A stretch of 64,000 nt of DNA from Actinomortierella ambigua (taxonomy: Eukaryota > Mortierellomycota > Mortierellomycetes > Mortierellales > Mortierellaceae): assembly GCA_016098155.1 (NCBI GenBank), contig JAAAJB010000111.1, forward strand, positions 1-64,000, in the 5' to 3' direction. The notes under the pieces are model-generated. The model saw only the letters and a program-made list of their open reading frames with translations. It did not search any database and was not told the origin of the DNA. Positions 32,371 to 44,798 of the stretch are shown piece after piece; within the stretch, counting starts at the first letter, position 1, and every line of letters starts with the position of its first letter. Position numbers and translations under genes: made by a program.

Positions 32371-35300
32371 GAAAAGGTGGTGGGGGATGAAGTGTGGGAA
32401 TTAAGCAGTGTTCTTCATGCACTTTGTCATTGGCATGCAAACCCAAGCCCCCCCCCCTTTTACCCCTGTTCTCCTTCTTATGCAGCAGTATGGGGATGCT
32501 GTCCTGAGATGTCAAGCCAGCCAATCCCACGGCGAGTAGACACTTGTAAGCTGTGCAGCACGTTAAGCACACGAGATAGGCCTCTCTAGCCAGGGCCATA
32601 AACGCCATGCGACTGGGTACTTATGTCCTACGCACCCTCATACTGGTAGAATATAGGTAGCTAATATCCCTGGCTGCTTTTGATACACCCATCTCTTGTG
32701 CACGAGTGTCCACAGGTGGACGAGAGCCGTCAAGCATGAGCTGTATAGGCCGTGCAAGTTGTCACTTGCTTTGGAGTATGTGGTAGTGAGGGGCAAGAGT
32801 CGAATTTATGGCGGTGGATCAGATTACTAAAGATCGGTAGCAGGCGACAGGCGCTAGCCACCTCCAGGAGCGTGTCTGAATTCTTCGATGGCGCGCCATT
32901 GCGGATATCGATGGTCAGGTGTTGGAGTTGGAGCACACTTTCCCTATATAGACCCTTCATCCCAGTCGTAACTCCCCGATCATAAGATCGTTGCATCTTT
33001 ACTGAACTGAACTGGCTCATGAATGTTATTATTTCCTGAGCACGGCGTGGAGGGTGGTGCAGGAGAGTGCAAGTTGCGCCCACCCACCTTGTCTCACCCT
33101 CTCCATCCAAGCACCAACCTGACCGCCTTGTAGTCGGGGAGCGTACTTGGGGATTGATGGTATGTAGTGCTTGGTCTCACTTGATTCACCACCTATGAGA
33201 CTCTTAAGACTGTACCATCGCAGCCTACCCTTCGTCTGGAACGTCTTTTTCGATAGCCTATTTTCAAATAAGCTGCTGGTTTCTTCACTTGACATCCAAT
33301 AAATGCCTCATTCCTGTGGTGTCTCATTCTACAAGACTGTTTGCCACATGGCTGCTTTGGCGCGCACATGAGTGATCGGATGTGATACACCCAACCGTTG
33401 TGCCAAGTTCATCTCCGCGACCTTGATCTGCATGGTGCGTACGTACCGTAACACAGTACCTACAGTACAGGGCATCAACTGGGCTAGGTCCGACAACCCG
33501 AGTACTTTTACACAATGTAGCTTCTGTCACAAGGTATGTGAGAGCATGCTTGCGAGCCTGTCTCATGTGACCTCAGGGGAAACAACAGTGGCGTGAGAAG
33601 ATTACCTCATGGGGCCATGGCAACTGTACGTAGCCACAATGGACAGATAAAATGCGGAATACAATCCTGCTGTTGCCCCTGCTGCTGCTCAGGAAGGTGA
33701 TGATGCTGATCTTGTTGCCGCTGTTGCTGGCGTCGAGCGACTGAGGAGACAAAACCAATAGGAACCGTTGAAACATGGAGGGGAGTAGCAGTGTGAGATC
33801 GTCCCAAATTTGGCCGAAACTCCGCATCGTTGCTACTACCTCATAGGTTATCCAGTGTTGGGGTACCCGGACATTCATTGGCTTGGCTATAAGCCACCAC
33901 CTGTTGCTGCTGGCTGGCGCAAAAGTGACAAAACCCCTGACAGCCAGGGGCTTTGGTTGCTGACATCGAATTGTCAACCCAACAAGGATGTCGGTAAGGA
34001 AGCTGCTGGTCCAACAGAATCCCCCCAAAGTCTATTCACCCCTCCTCCATTTCGGAAGTTTTTACAGTGTTTTTCCCAAAGAATTCTCTAGACGAATAAC
34101 ACTTTGATCCAATTTTACACGGCTCAAGGATAAATCTTGAAAAGGCCTCGATCGAGATACCGATGATGGGTTTTTCCATCTCAGACGTCCTCCTCCACAT
34201 GACCGTGGCAATGCGGCAAAGCAGTATGTTGTTTGTCAATCAAGCTTCTTTTTTTACATAACTGCCTTCCGCCGCCTCATGTCTTGCGAGCCAGGTCCGA
34301 GGCCAATCGTACGCCACTTTGATCGCAAAAGCCCTTCTCCTGAGACCTGATCTGTCGCAAGTCTACACGTACTTTAGAAACTCTTACTGGCTACTATCCA
34401 TGGCATCTATTGGGCTGCTCGAGGATACAACGGACGACATCGAATATGAGGTACCTGATAACATTATTGACAAGAGAGACGTGTATCTGAGCGTACTGGG
34501 GACTAATGGCGATTGCTTTTGCGTGGGAAACCGAAAGAAGAGTATAAAAAACAGATCTGTTTTCTCATCGGGCATCGGTCTGTATGGCTGACAAGATAAA
34601 AATCCTCCGTGGCCAGAGTTCACTCAACCCAACCCAACCCACATGTAAAACAGCCCTCCCATTTCTAATTAAAGGGAAAGTATGGCACACTCACTCTCTC
34701 CTCGCCAACTTTATCAACCAGCTCTCATGTTGTTTGTTCATGTTCAAGTGTGCGAATGGACAGTTCGTGTTACGGATCTCCCTCTCTTCCCCCCCTCGCG
34801 CCCTGTTGACATGATCGAGATAGGAAAGATGTGTACATACCCTTCTGAGACGCATGGACTCGGTTATCTCTGTTTGTTTTGGCACAGGAAATCGTCATAC
34901 AACATTTGAACATATGTACAGCGAATACTCGATCTCGGCGTCTCATATTCACACCCACTTTCCCATCAGTCTCAGGTGGCCAACAGCAGCTCCACCCCCT
35001 TCCCCTTCCCCTTTTTCGGGGTAAGGGGTGCAACAGATAGACGAAAGCGTCGTCTACTGTGGGCGCACACGACCTACCTTCTCTCAACCCTGCTTCTCCA
35101 CCAAAGACCTCCACGGACAACGTGGCTCTGGGTTGGATCTGAGTTTTTTTTTTTTTTTTATTTGATCACCCTTTTCCGTGAGCAAGACTTTTGCAGCAGC
35201 AGCACTCTCTGTACGGCACCCTACTGGTCAAAATGATGACCTGCAATGTTTCTTCACCAACACCTTGCTGCAGCGGTGAGTCCGATCCAGGAACTGTTTC

Positions 35301-36655
35301 GAGATTATTCAGCTTCAGCCAGCGTATCATGACAGCCTGTGGACGTGACTTTTGCACATTACTTTCAACCCCAGCGTTTCATTCTAGAACACCGATGGCA
35401 GCCTATTCGAGGATCCCTGTTCCAGTAACATGCAACTCTCCAACGAGAAAACGGAGGGACGGACGGAAACTGAACTAAACAGGCTTGGTGAAAAAGATAA
35501 TATCATAAAAATAAAAGAGATAGTACAGTATTGTATACAATCGGATGTACCCCTGCCTTGGTTGCGCTATCATGAACGTGGGAGACTTGCTCAAAGCAAA
35601 TAGAAAATAAAATAAGAGTGTGTGTATTGTTACGTACCAGTCTAGCCACCAAGAGTTAACAAGTTATCGGTTGCAGTTCCGAGGCTCATTTGCGAATGGA
35701 GGAGGAGAGAGGAGAGAACTTCCCCTTTTTCTCGCCTTTCCTGTCCCCTTGGGTATTTTATTATGAACGAATGGTCAAGTGCCTCTCTCCTTCCTCGCGA
35801 GCCATGAAATCTACTCCGCTCCTTCTCTCACGAGAGAAGGATTCACAGTTCGACAAAAGGGCGATTCGCAGTGAGGCACAACAGCAAAGGGGGGGGGGTT
35901 TTGATCCAAAAAAGGGTGAGAAGGGGAGCAAGGAGAACAGTGATCGGACGGGCGGAAGGACAACAAAGACATACCATGCAAGCGATCAACAACAAAGAGA
36001 GCAGTATGTGGCCACCACCAACACCACCACCACCACTCCCCTGCCACAAAAAGCAGTGAGCATAACGGCAGCAAGTATTGTGGGACCGGCAAGTGCTGAA
36101 TATGGGTGGGCAAACCCAAATAGATCTGTTGATAATGGATCCGAGGAAGAGATTAACGTATGTACGAATGAGAGGGAGACAGTCAAGCTTACAGGTTTTC
36201 ACTTTGTTACTGAGAGTCGTGTGTGAGTGAGTGAGTTCTCTGTTGCTACTGGAGTACCTTGAAGTACGGTAGAGACATGGAGCAAATGTGTTCCAGTCGG
36301 GGGGGGGGTAAAGAGGGGAGTGAAGAGGGAAAGGGACTGAATGAAACCTATTGAATTGCGTAGACATTGTCTCAGTCCCATGAATGTCGTCGTTGCCCTT
36401 GCCAGCCAGAAAAAAAATCGTATTTCTACTCGGTCATCGCCGCTCTTTTTTATTTCTTTTTTCTTCTTCTTCTTCTTGTTGTTCTCCTCGCTGTCGCCTT
36501 CACTAATCTCCTTCCTCCTTCTCCGATTTGTATCCCTCTCCTTCATCCCTCTTCTCCTCCACCACCACCTCTCTCTCTCTCTCTCTTTCATCCACCTCAA
36601 TTCTCCTCTTCATCGTCTTCTCACATCTATATCCCCCCTCTCTTGAGTTACCGTA
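32371..36655. other. Gene-poor interval, 4.3 kb
   Basis: No complete gene can be supported. Minus-strand patches look like eroded coding sequence: 32730-33300 (possible leucine-rich or F-box-like fragments) and 35166-35470. The segment 35690-36650 is purine- or pyrimidine-rich and probably includes the promoter and 5' leader of the peptide transporter, with CT-rich tracts at 36460-36600. Neither terminal repeats nor transposase genes were seen. Confidence 0.5.
35166..35470 (-). pseudogene. Possible coding relic, minus strand
   Basis: The minus strand here reads as two protein-like blocks, one with E-L-H-V-T-G-T-G-I-L-E and another with V-I-L-T-S-R-V-P-Y-R-E, separated by in-frame stops or an unrecognised intron. 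No family recognised and no start visible. It could be the remains of a gene or a chance open frame. Confidence 0.25.
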
Positions 36656-38390
36656 ATGGATTCCAAGAACAAGAACGACATTGAACTGAGGGCTGGTGAA
36701 GACTCTAAGGAACACCATGAGGACGCCCAGTTGGCTGCCAACACTCAGGTTCCTGGCCCCATTCCATTTGCGGCCTGGTTGATTATCGTCAGTAAGTTAC
36801 CCTGTTCTCCTGAGTTTGTCGATCTCCGTTGAACGTCTTCAGCCGGAAAAACAAAAAACAAAAAAAACCAAAACACACTTTTATTGCGCCGCTTCTGTCA
36901 CACAAACAAACTATGAACGCACTAATGCTCACAACACACTCTATCTCTCTATTACACCCACAGCTGAGTTGTGCGAACGTTTCGCTTTCTATGGTGCCTC
37001 GATGATGTTCCAGCGCTACATGTTGACCTACCTGGTCCTTGGCAAGGGTACGGCGACTGCCATCTCCCGTGGCTTCTCCTTCTTCTCGTACATCACGACG
37101 ATTGTCGGTGCCGTTGTCGCCGACAAGTGGCTCGGCAAGTTCAAGACCATCCTGATCTTCTCCATTCTGTATACCATTGGTCTGTCGCTGTTGACGGTCT
37201 CCGCCGTTCCTTCGCTCAAGGACTCTTCCATGCCCCTGTTCATTGTTGCCCTGTACTGCGCCATCTCGTGGGGTACTGGTGGTATCAAGTCGAACGTCTC
37301 GGCCTTTGCTGCTGAGCAGGTTCCTTCCGAGGACTATGCCGACCCCAACCAGCCCGGAGTCACCATTAACCACGGTATGACTGTTGAGCGTATCTTCCGT
37401 TACTTCTACATGGCCATCAACGTCGGTGGTATGCTTGGTCAGGCCATTACCCCCTCGGTTTCGAAATCGGCTGGCTGGGCCACCGCTTTCTTGATCCCCA
37501 CGATTGTCTTCGTCGTCGGCATCATCATCTTTGCCCTTGGTCGTTCCAAGTACTATGACCGCCCCCCTAACGGCAACATTCTGGGCAAGACCTTCCGCTG
37601 CTTGGCGTATGCTTTCCGCCGTCGCAGCGCCCGTGCCCCCGGCACCCACTGGATTCATGCTGCCATGTCCCGCGACACTGCTCTGGAGTGGGATGACAAG
37701 TTTGTTCTTGATCTGGAGCGTACCTACCACGCCTGCAAGGTCTTCTGCGTGTACCCCGTCTACTGGGCTCTGTACAACAACATGAACGACAACTTTATCA
37801 ACATGGCCATCAACATGACCCGTCCCTCGTGGCTCCAGCCCGAGCAGCTGTCATTCGTCAACTCGGCTGTCATTGTCATCTTCATCCCCATCCTGGATAT
37901 CATTGTTTTCCCCATTCTCCGCAAGATGGGCTTCAGACTCGGCCCAATCAACCGTATCATCATTGGCTTCACCATTGTCACGGGATGCTTCGTCTATGTC
38001 ACCCTTCTGCAGCACTTTGTCTACCAGTCGGCCCCTTACTATGACTTTACTGGCCGCCGTGCTCCCATGCCCCCACCTGACACAATCGCCATCAACAACA
38101 TTGAGATCTGGTGGCAGCTGCCCGCCTACATCTTCATTGGTATCTCGGAGATTTTTGCCTCGGCCACTGGTCTGGAGTTTGCCTTCCGCTCGGCTGCTCC
38201 CGAGCTCAAGTCGGTCGTTATGTCGCTGTTCTTGGCCACCAACGCTTTCGGTGCCCTGATCGGTATGATCCTGGCCATCTGGTCCAACGACCCCAACTTT
38301 GTCTGGCTGTACATGGCTCAGGCCATCTGCATGGCCGTCCTCACCGTCCTCTTTGCTTGGAAGTTTGCCAAGCTGGACAATGAGGTCTAA
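36656..38390 (+). CDS. PTR2: Proton-coupled oligopeptide transporter (POT/PTR2 family)
   Basis: Exons 36656-36791 and 36964-38390 give 1563 bases, 520 aa, with phase-1 joining across a 172-base intron (GTAAGT/CAG). The family signature E-x-x-E-R-F occurs at the exon join (T-E-L-C-E-R-F-A-F-Y-G), placing the proton-coupling helix 1 motif correctly. About 12 hydrophobic helices of the major facilitator fold follow, with the usual long cytosolic loop in the middle and a short cytosolic C-terminus. The protein imports di- and tripeptides across the plasma membrane. The N-terminus is acidic and hydrophilic. Strong C-ending codon bias compared with neighbours suggests high expression. The start is the first ATG after a CT-rich leader. 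Confidence 0.95.
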
Positions 38391-39494
38391 AAAAAAGTCG
38401 CCATTTTCCGTCACCTTTTACAAAGTGTTCCTATTTTGCTGTAATTTGTAACATATTCCCCACCCTCCCTCCACCTTATTTCATCATAAACTATTCTACA
38501 TTGTTTCTTTTGACAATTACTCATCGTCTGTTGGAGTTGTTCATGTTCATGTTTATGTGTGTGTTTCTCAATGGGAGCCTTTTCGACAGGAACGGTCTCA
38601 AATTGTTTATGGAAGGAACTGGAGGGATGTGCGTGCGAAAGAAACTTGCTCTCGACCAACAGCGTGCCCGTTGAGCCATGGCCTATCTGTGCATACATGC
38701 ATATTCCAGTTTGGAGTAAGAGTGGTAGAAATGCGGACGAAGGATGTTTGCTCTTATCCCATTGCTATCCAAGCCTTTCCATGGTATATGGTATGTGTGC
38801 GTCATAAGCCACTTTTGTAGACAATTGGTTTCAGACTTTGAGCATCAGACAGCGACAGGGGGGGGGGAAAGAGCAGCAGCAACAACAGCAGCAACAGCAA
38901 CAGCAACAGCGGGCAGTTCGCCCAAGCCGCCCGCACCAAGAAAGGTAGTCAGTGATAACGGCTGTCGGAGTCGTGGACAGCGATGTATCATGATTCATCT
39001 CTGTTTGTGATTGGAGCCTGCAACAGCGTCGAGTTGACCCCCCGCTCAGTCGCCTTCCTTCTTTGGAAGTTACCCCAGACTTGTTTTCCTGAGAAGAGTA
39101 TCTGCAAATACATACAGCGCTTTCCTATCTCGAAGCTCGGGTTCTCGTTGTCCGTCTCCTAAATTCACAGAGACACCGAGGGCGACAATGGGCTTTTGGT
39201 TGCAAGTGACAGTATCAAGTGCGTACGAGGAGGACAAGGGGGGAGTAGGAGAGAGAGGTGCTCTAGGCATGGGCACCTTTTTTGCTCGGTGAAAAGAACA
39301 TTTGTTTACCTCCCGACAAAGTTGACCGTGACCGCGTTTTCAAAAGGTGAGGATTCTTATTCCTTGCCCCTCGCCCCCCACCGTGTCCTTTTTTTTTCTT
39401 TTTTTTTTCTCAGTACCTTCACTCACACTTCTCCCTACCCCACTCCCCACTCCCCACACCTCTTCTACCCCCCCCCTTGGTCGATCTCGAAACC
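38391..39494. promoter_or_regulatory. 3' flank of PTR2 and promoter of FGAM synthase gene
   Basis: No gene seen. A CAG/CAA microsatellite lies at about 38874-38920. The 150 bases before the FGAM synthase ATG are C/T-rich with T and C homopolymers, typical of a fungal 5' leader. Confidence 0.45.
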
Positions 39495-42400
39495 ATGCTG
39501 GTCCTCCCAGGCTCCCAGGCTTTGTCCGCCTTCAAGGCAAAGGCGCTGCTGCAGCGTCTGCAGGCTGCCGTCCCTGCGGTCCAGTCCGTCTCGACACGCG
39601 CCGTCCACTTTGTCCAGCCAAAGGCCTCGCTCGCCAAGTCCGAGCTCGAGGCCTTCCTGTCCAACCCGGACACGACGGAGCGCAAGATCCTCAACGCCAT
39701 GTTTACCTCGCCCACGGCCTCGGCCGCTGCCCAGTCGACGGATGGTGATCTGGCGCTGGAGCACCTCCTGGTCCAGGGCAATTCCCACGCGGGCCAATCA
39801 ACAGAGAAGGGCTACAACTTTTTTATTGTTGTTCCCCGCATCGGCACCATTTCCCCATGGTCGTCCAAGGCGACCAACATTGCTCAGATGTGCAACCTCG
39901 ATCGCCATGTCGAGCGCCTGGAGCGTGGTCAGGCCTACCTGATCCACACCAAGGACAACAAGCCCTTGACCCAGCAAGAGTTTAAGGCCATTTCTGCCCT
40001 CGTTCACGATCGTATGACCCAGGATGTGCTGAACACTGTTCCCGAAGAGAAGGTCATCTTCAAGGTAAAAAACAGCCCCGTGGGATTTTCTCTCAGCCAT
40101 GCACCATCCGAGACTCTTTTGTACCTTCTTTGTTTTTGTTTTTATTTTTCAATGTGTCGTGTGGAAAGATCAAATTATTCGATTTGTCGCACATCTCCCC
40201 TCCCCCCCTCCCCTTTGGATGACACCCTCCCCTCTCCCGTCCAACATCAGGTTGTTAACTCCATCTTTCTCTCTCTCTTTAAAACCCTTTATAGCAAGGT
40301 GAGCCAGCGCCCCTGACGACAGTAAAGTTGATTGACGAGACCGAGGAGCGCAACCCGCGTATTGCACGCGAGCGACTGGTGGCGGCCAACAAGGAGCTCG
40401 GATTGGCGCTGGCAGAGGACGAGATTGACTATCTGGTGGCAGCGTTTATCGGATCGAGCAAGCTCAGCTCCGACACCTGTCTAGCACGCAACCCTACAGA
40501 TGTGGAGCTGTTCATGTTTGCCCAGGTCAACTCGGAGCACTGTCGCCACAAGATCTTTGGCGCCGATTGGACGATCGACGGCGACAAGAAGCCACACTCG
40601 CTCTTTGGCATGATCAAAAACACACACAAGCTTCACCCGGAACATACCCTGTCCGCCTACAGCGATAACGCCGCCGTCCTCCAGGGCCACAAGGCCTATC
40701 GCTTTGCTCCCTTGGCCGACGACCAATATACCTATACGCAGTTTGAGGAGGAGGTCCATACCGTCGTCAAGGTCGAGACCCACAACCACCCGACGGCCGT
40801 CTCACCCTTCCCGGGTGCCTCGACCGGCTCCGGTGGTGAGATTCGAGACGAGGGTGCGACCGGTATTGGCTCCAAGCCCAAGGCCGGACTGTCGGGTTTC
40901 ACAGTGTCGAACCTGTTGATCCCGGGCCATGTCCAGCCCTGGGAGTCGGATGTAGGCAAGCCCGCACACGTATCGTCCGCCCTGGAGATTATGGTCGAAG
41001 GCCCGCTCGGTGGTGCTGCGTTCAACAACGAGTTTGGACGACCGGCGATTACGGGTTATTTCCGCACATACCTCGAGGCGGTGCCGACCGAGTCTGGCGA
41101 CAAGGAGATTCGAGGCTTCCACAAGCCCATCATGATTGCAGGAGGTCTGGGCACGATCCGTCCACAGCATGTGCTGAAGCAGAAGATCCAGCCGGGTGCT
41201 CATTTGATTGTGCTTGGTGGCCCCTGTATGTTGATTGGTCTTGGAGGTGGCGCCGCGAGTTCGATGGCCTCGGGCGATAGCTCGGCCGCGCTTGACTTTG
41301 CGTCGGTGCAGCGCGAGAACCCCGAGATGGAGCGACGATGCCAGCAGGTGATTGATGCCTGCACGGCCTTGGGTGCCCAGAACCCGATCCAGTCGATTCA
41401 CGACGTCGGTGCCGGTGGTCTGTCGAACGCACTTCCGGAGATTGTGCACGATTGTGATCTGGGTGCCGTGATCGAGTTGCGCGACATCAACAACGACGAT
41501 CCCAGCATGTCGCCCATGGAGATTTGGTGCAACGAGTCGCAGGAGCGGTATGTGTTGGCGATCGGACCCGAGAACATTGAGCAGTTCAAGGCCATTTGCG
41601 AACGTGAGCGTTGTCCGTTCGCCCTCGCTGGTCGCGCGACCGCTGAGGAGCGACTGGTGCTCAAGGACCGGTTGTTTGGCACCACACCCATCGACCTGCC
41701 CATGTCGACCTTGTTTGGCAAACCCCCCAAGATGTCACGCACGACCTCGACCTTGTCCCCGGCGCTCGAGCCTCTGGACAGCTCACTCAAGACCTACCTG
41801 CCTCATTTGAGGCAAGGGTCGGAGCTCGTGACCGAGGCCACCCATCGGATCCTGCGTCTCCCGACCGTCGCCTCCAAGTCGTTCCTGATCACCATTGGTG
41901 ATCGCACGATCACGGGCATGGTCGCTCGTGATCAGTTTGTGGGTCCTTGGCAGGTGCCTGTCGCCGACGTCGCCGTCACAGCAACGTCGTTGGGCGTCTC
42001 GACCGGTGAGGCGATGGCGATGGGCGAACGTCCACCTATTGCTCTGATCTCGGCCGCGGCCTCGGCGCGTATGGCCGTGGGTGAGTGTCTGACCAACATG
42101 GCGGCGGCCAATATCCCATCGCTGGGCCAGATCCGCATGTCGGCCAACTGGATGGCGGCACCGGACCACCCGGGTGAGGGCGCGCGGTTGTACGAGGCCG
42201 TGCAGGCGATTGGTCTCGAGCTGTGCCCGAGCCTGGGTATCAGCTTTCAGGTCGGCGAGGACTCGATGTCGATGAAGATGAAGTGGAACGATCCGGACAA
42301 CCAGGGTGAGCAGGTGCAGGTCACCGCACCCTTGGCGCTCAACATTACGGGCTTTGGCCCCGTCTCTGATGTCCACAAGACCTTGACACCTCAGTTGCGC

Positions 42401-43918
42401 ACCGATGTCGCCGACACGAGCCTGGTCCTCATCGATCTCGCTCAGGGCAAGCAGCGCCTGGGTGGCTCGGCGCTGGCCCAGGTGTTTAAGCAGCTGGGCA
42501 ATGAGGTGCCCGATGTCGAGAGCGCCGACCTGATCAAGAGCTTCTTCCAGGCGATCCAGGCTGTGCGTCAACAGCAGGACTTGGTCCTGGCCTACCATGA
42601 CCGGTCCGATGGTGGTCTGATGGCAACGTTGCTCGAGATGGCCTTTGCGGGCCATGTCGGCTTCAAGGTTGACCTGTCGAATGTCACGGACGATGTCGTT
42701 GCCGGTCTGTTCAACGAGGAGTTGGGTGCCGTGGTTCAGGTGGCGACAGCCGAGTTGGAGGCGTTCAAGACGGTGTTTGGCGAGCATGGCTTCCCCAAGG
42801 AGTCGTTGGTGGTGCTGGGCACGGTGAACAACGCGGGCGAGGACTCGATTGTGATTTCGCACAAGGGAGCTTCGGTCTTTGAAGGGGACCGTGTGGTCCT
42901 TCAGCGGATCTGGAGCGAGACGTCGTTCCATATCCAGTCGATCCGTGACAACTCGGACTGTGCCCAGCAAGAGTTTGATGGCCTCTTGGATGCTCGGGAC
43001 CCAGGACTGTCGTACAAGCTCACATTCAACCCGGCCCAACAGATCCTGGACAAGGCGCTTTTGGCGGCGAGCCCACGACCCAAGGTGGCGATCCTGCGCG
43101 AGCAAGGTGTGAACGGCCAGATCGAGATGGCGTACGCATTCCACGTGGCGGGCTTCCAGGCCGTGGACGTGCACATGTCGGACATTTTGAACGGCAAGGT
43201 GACGCTGAAGGACTTTAAGGGCATTGCTGCCTGTGGCGGTTTCTCGTACGGTGACGTGTTGGGTGCCGGATCGGGTTGGGCCAAGTCGATTCTGTTGCAC
43301 GAGCATACACGGAACGAGTTTTACGATTTCCTGACGGTCCGTCAGGACACGTTTGCGCTTGGTGTTTGCAACGGCTGTCAGTTCTTGTCGCAGATGCGCG
43401 AAGTCATCCCCGGCGCCGAGCACTGGCCGTACTTTAAGCGCAACCAGTCCGAGCAGTTTGAGGCGCGTTTCAGCATGGTCGAGCTCATTGACAATGACGA
43501 AGCAGAGGACAAGAAGAAGACAACGGAAGGAGCTCTGACAAAGACGGTGCCCTCCATCTTCTTTGATGGCATGCGCGGCTCCCAGTTCCCGATCGCGGTC
43601 GCCCACGGTGAGGGACGGGCCGAGTTTGTGAGCGAGGCCGACAAGGAGGCGTTGATCCGCTCGGGATTGGTGGCGGTGGCATATGTCGACAACTATGGCA
43701 AGCGAACGGAGGAGTACCCCTTGAACCCGAACGGCTCGCCGTTGGGCATCACGGGTGTGCAGACGCCCAACGGCCGTGTGTTGGCGTTGATGCCCCATCC
43801 GGAGCGTGTGGTGATGCGCGAGGCCAGCTCGTGGTACCCAGAGGCACAAGGACGCCAGTGGGGCGAGTTTGGACCCTGGTTGCGAATGTTCCAGAACGCT
43901 CGCAAGTGGGTCAACTAA
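39495..43918 (+). CDS. ADE6: Phosphoribosylformylglycinamidine synthase (FGAR amidotransferase)
   Basis: Exons 39495-40064 and 40295-43918 give 4194 bases, 1397 aa, close to the ~1340 aa of eukaryotic FGAM synthases. This large single-chain enzyme catalyses step 4 of de novo purine synthesis: FGAR + glutamine + ATP to FGAM. The N-terminal PurS-like region and linker lead to the synthetase halves: N-S-E-H-C-R-H near the start of exon 2, G-G-G-A-A-S-S-M and later ATP-binding glycine motifs. The C-terminal class I glutaminase domain has the nucleophile G-V-C-N-G-C-Q and the catalytic His in P-H-P-E-R. The intron lies early, after residue 190. The start ATG at 39495 sits after a C-rich leader. 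The antisense strand has a 742-codon open frame that is only a shadow of this gene. Confidence 0.96.
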
Positions 43919-44798
43919 AAGCATTCTTGCCACTATTTTTTTTTTCATCCCATTTCTTTTCTCGATATTGCATATATACTCATTTTTCTTTCTGTCAAGT
44001 TCTCTCCCCAATACAAATTATTGCTTTTTTTTTGACAAGGTTGTTCAGAGAGTGTGTTGGCTATTTCTTTGAGAGCACGTTCGGGTACTGCCCATGTCTA
44101 CATCGTTGAAGCACAACGCCTGGAAAAAGCGAGCCATTCTGGCAAAGACGCACCCCCGCCTAGTCGTGTCGAGACAGCATCGAGGGAGATAAACAACTAA
44201 TGCATGTTTCGCGGGGATTGTGGGGGAGTGTGACCCTCAACAATAAAAACACATCCAAAACATTGGATCAGTGCCTTACTCATTATCCCCTCACCCCGTG
44301 CTTGACCTATGTGGGACACATAAGCAACACAGTTTGTTCTTGGGCCATGTCCAGATCCCTGACGGAGACTTGGCTCCCTCACCTGGGGTAGAGACCCAAA
44401 CTTGGACTGGCGGTTCTTTGAAGCCACCTGGTTTCACCAGACGGGTGCGGGGCAAGAGAGACAAGGCAGTGACGGGTGTTATGGCGTTGAATTGAGCGTC
44501 TCACTTGGGATCATTAAGACACGGACGCACACCGACCCAGCATGACGCCAGATTCAAAGTGTTAAAGTAGCCACCTTGGAGCCACCAAAAGGCCCCAGGG
44601 TTTTTCTTCCTCTCCTTATCTCCAGTGGAACAAGGGCAAAGGCCATTCCATCTACAAGTGTCATGCAACAAGGGTTATCAAGAAAAACAGCTTTGTGAGA
44701 ACATTTTCTCCTTTCTACTTTTTATTTTTTTTCTCGTTTTTTTTCTATCCAAGTCTTCACTTTCATTCGATCATAGATCACGCAAGGACGTATCCGCC
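43919..44798. other. 3' flank of FGAM synthase gene and promoter of chitin deacetylase
   Basis: No gene seen. Poly(T) stretches at 43935-43946 and 44023-44032 lie just after the FGAM synthase stop. The 90 bases before the deacetylase ATG are T-rich. Confidence 0.45.

Noticed and set aside
36789..37730. 313-codon minus-strand frame
   Set aside because: Antisense shadow of the strongly codon-biased PTR2 gene.
38870..38940. CAG/CAA run as a possible CRISPR or coding repeat
   Set aside because: It is a plain trinucleotide microsatellite with no spacer structure and no supported gene around it.
41783..44011. 742-codon open frame on the minus strand
   Set aside because: It is exactly antisense to the FGAM synthase exon, whose GC-biased third positions keep the opposite frame open. 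Composition is unlike a real protein and the plus-strand gene is unmistakable.
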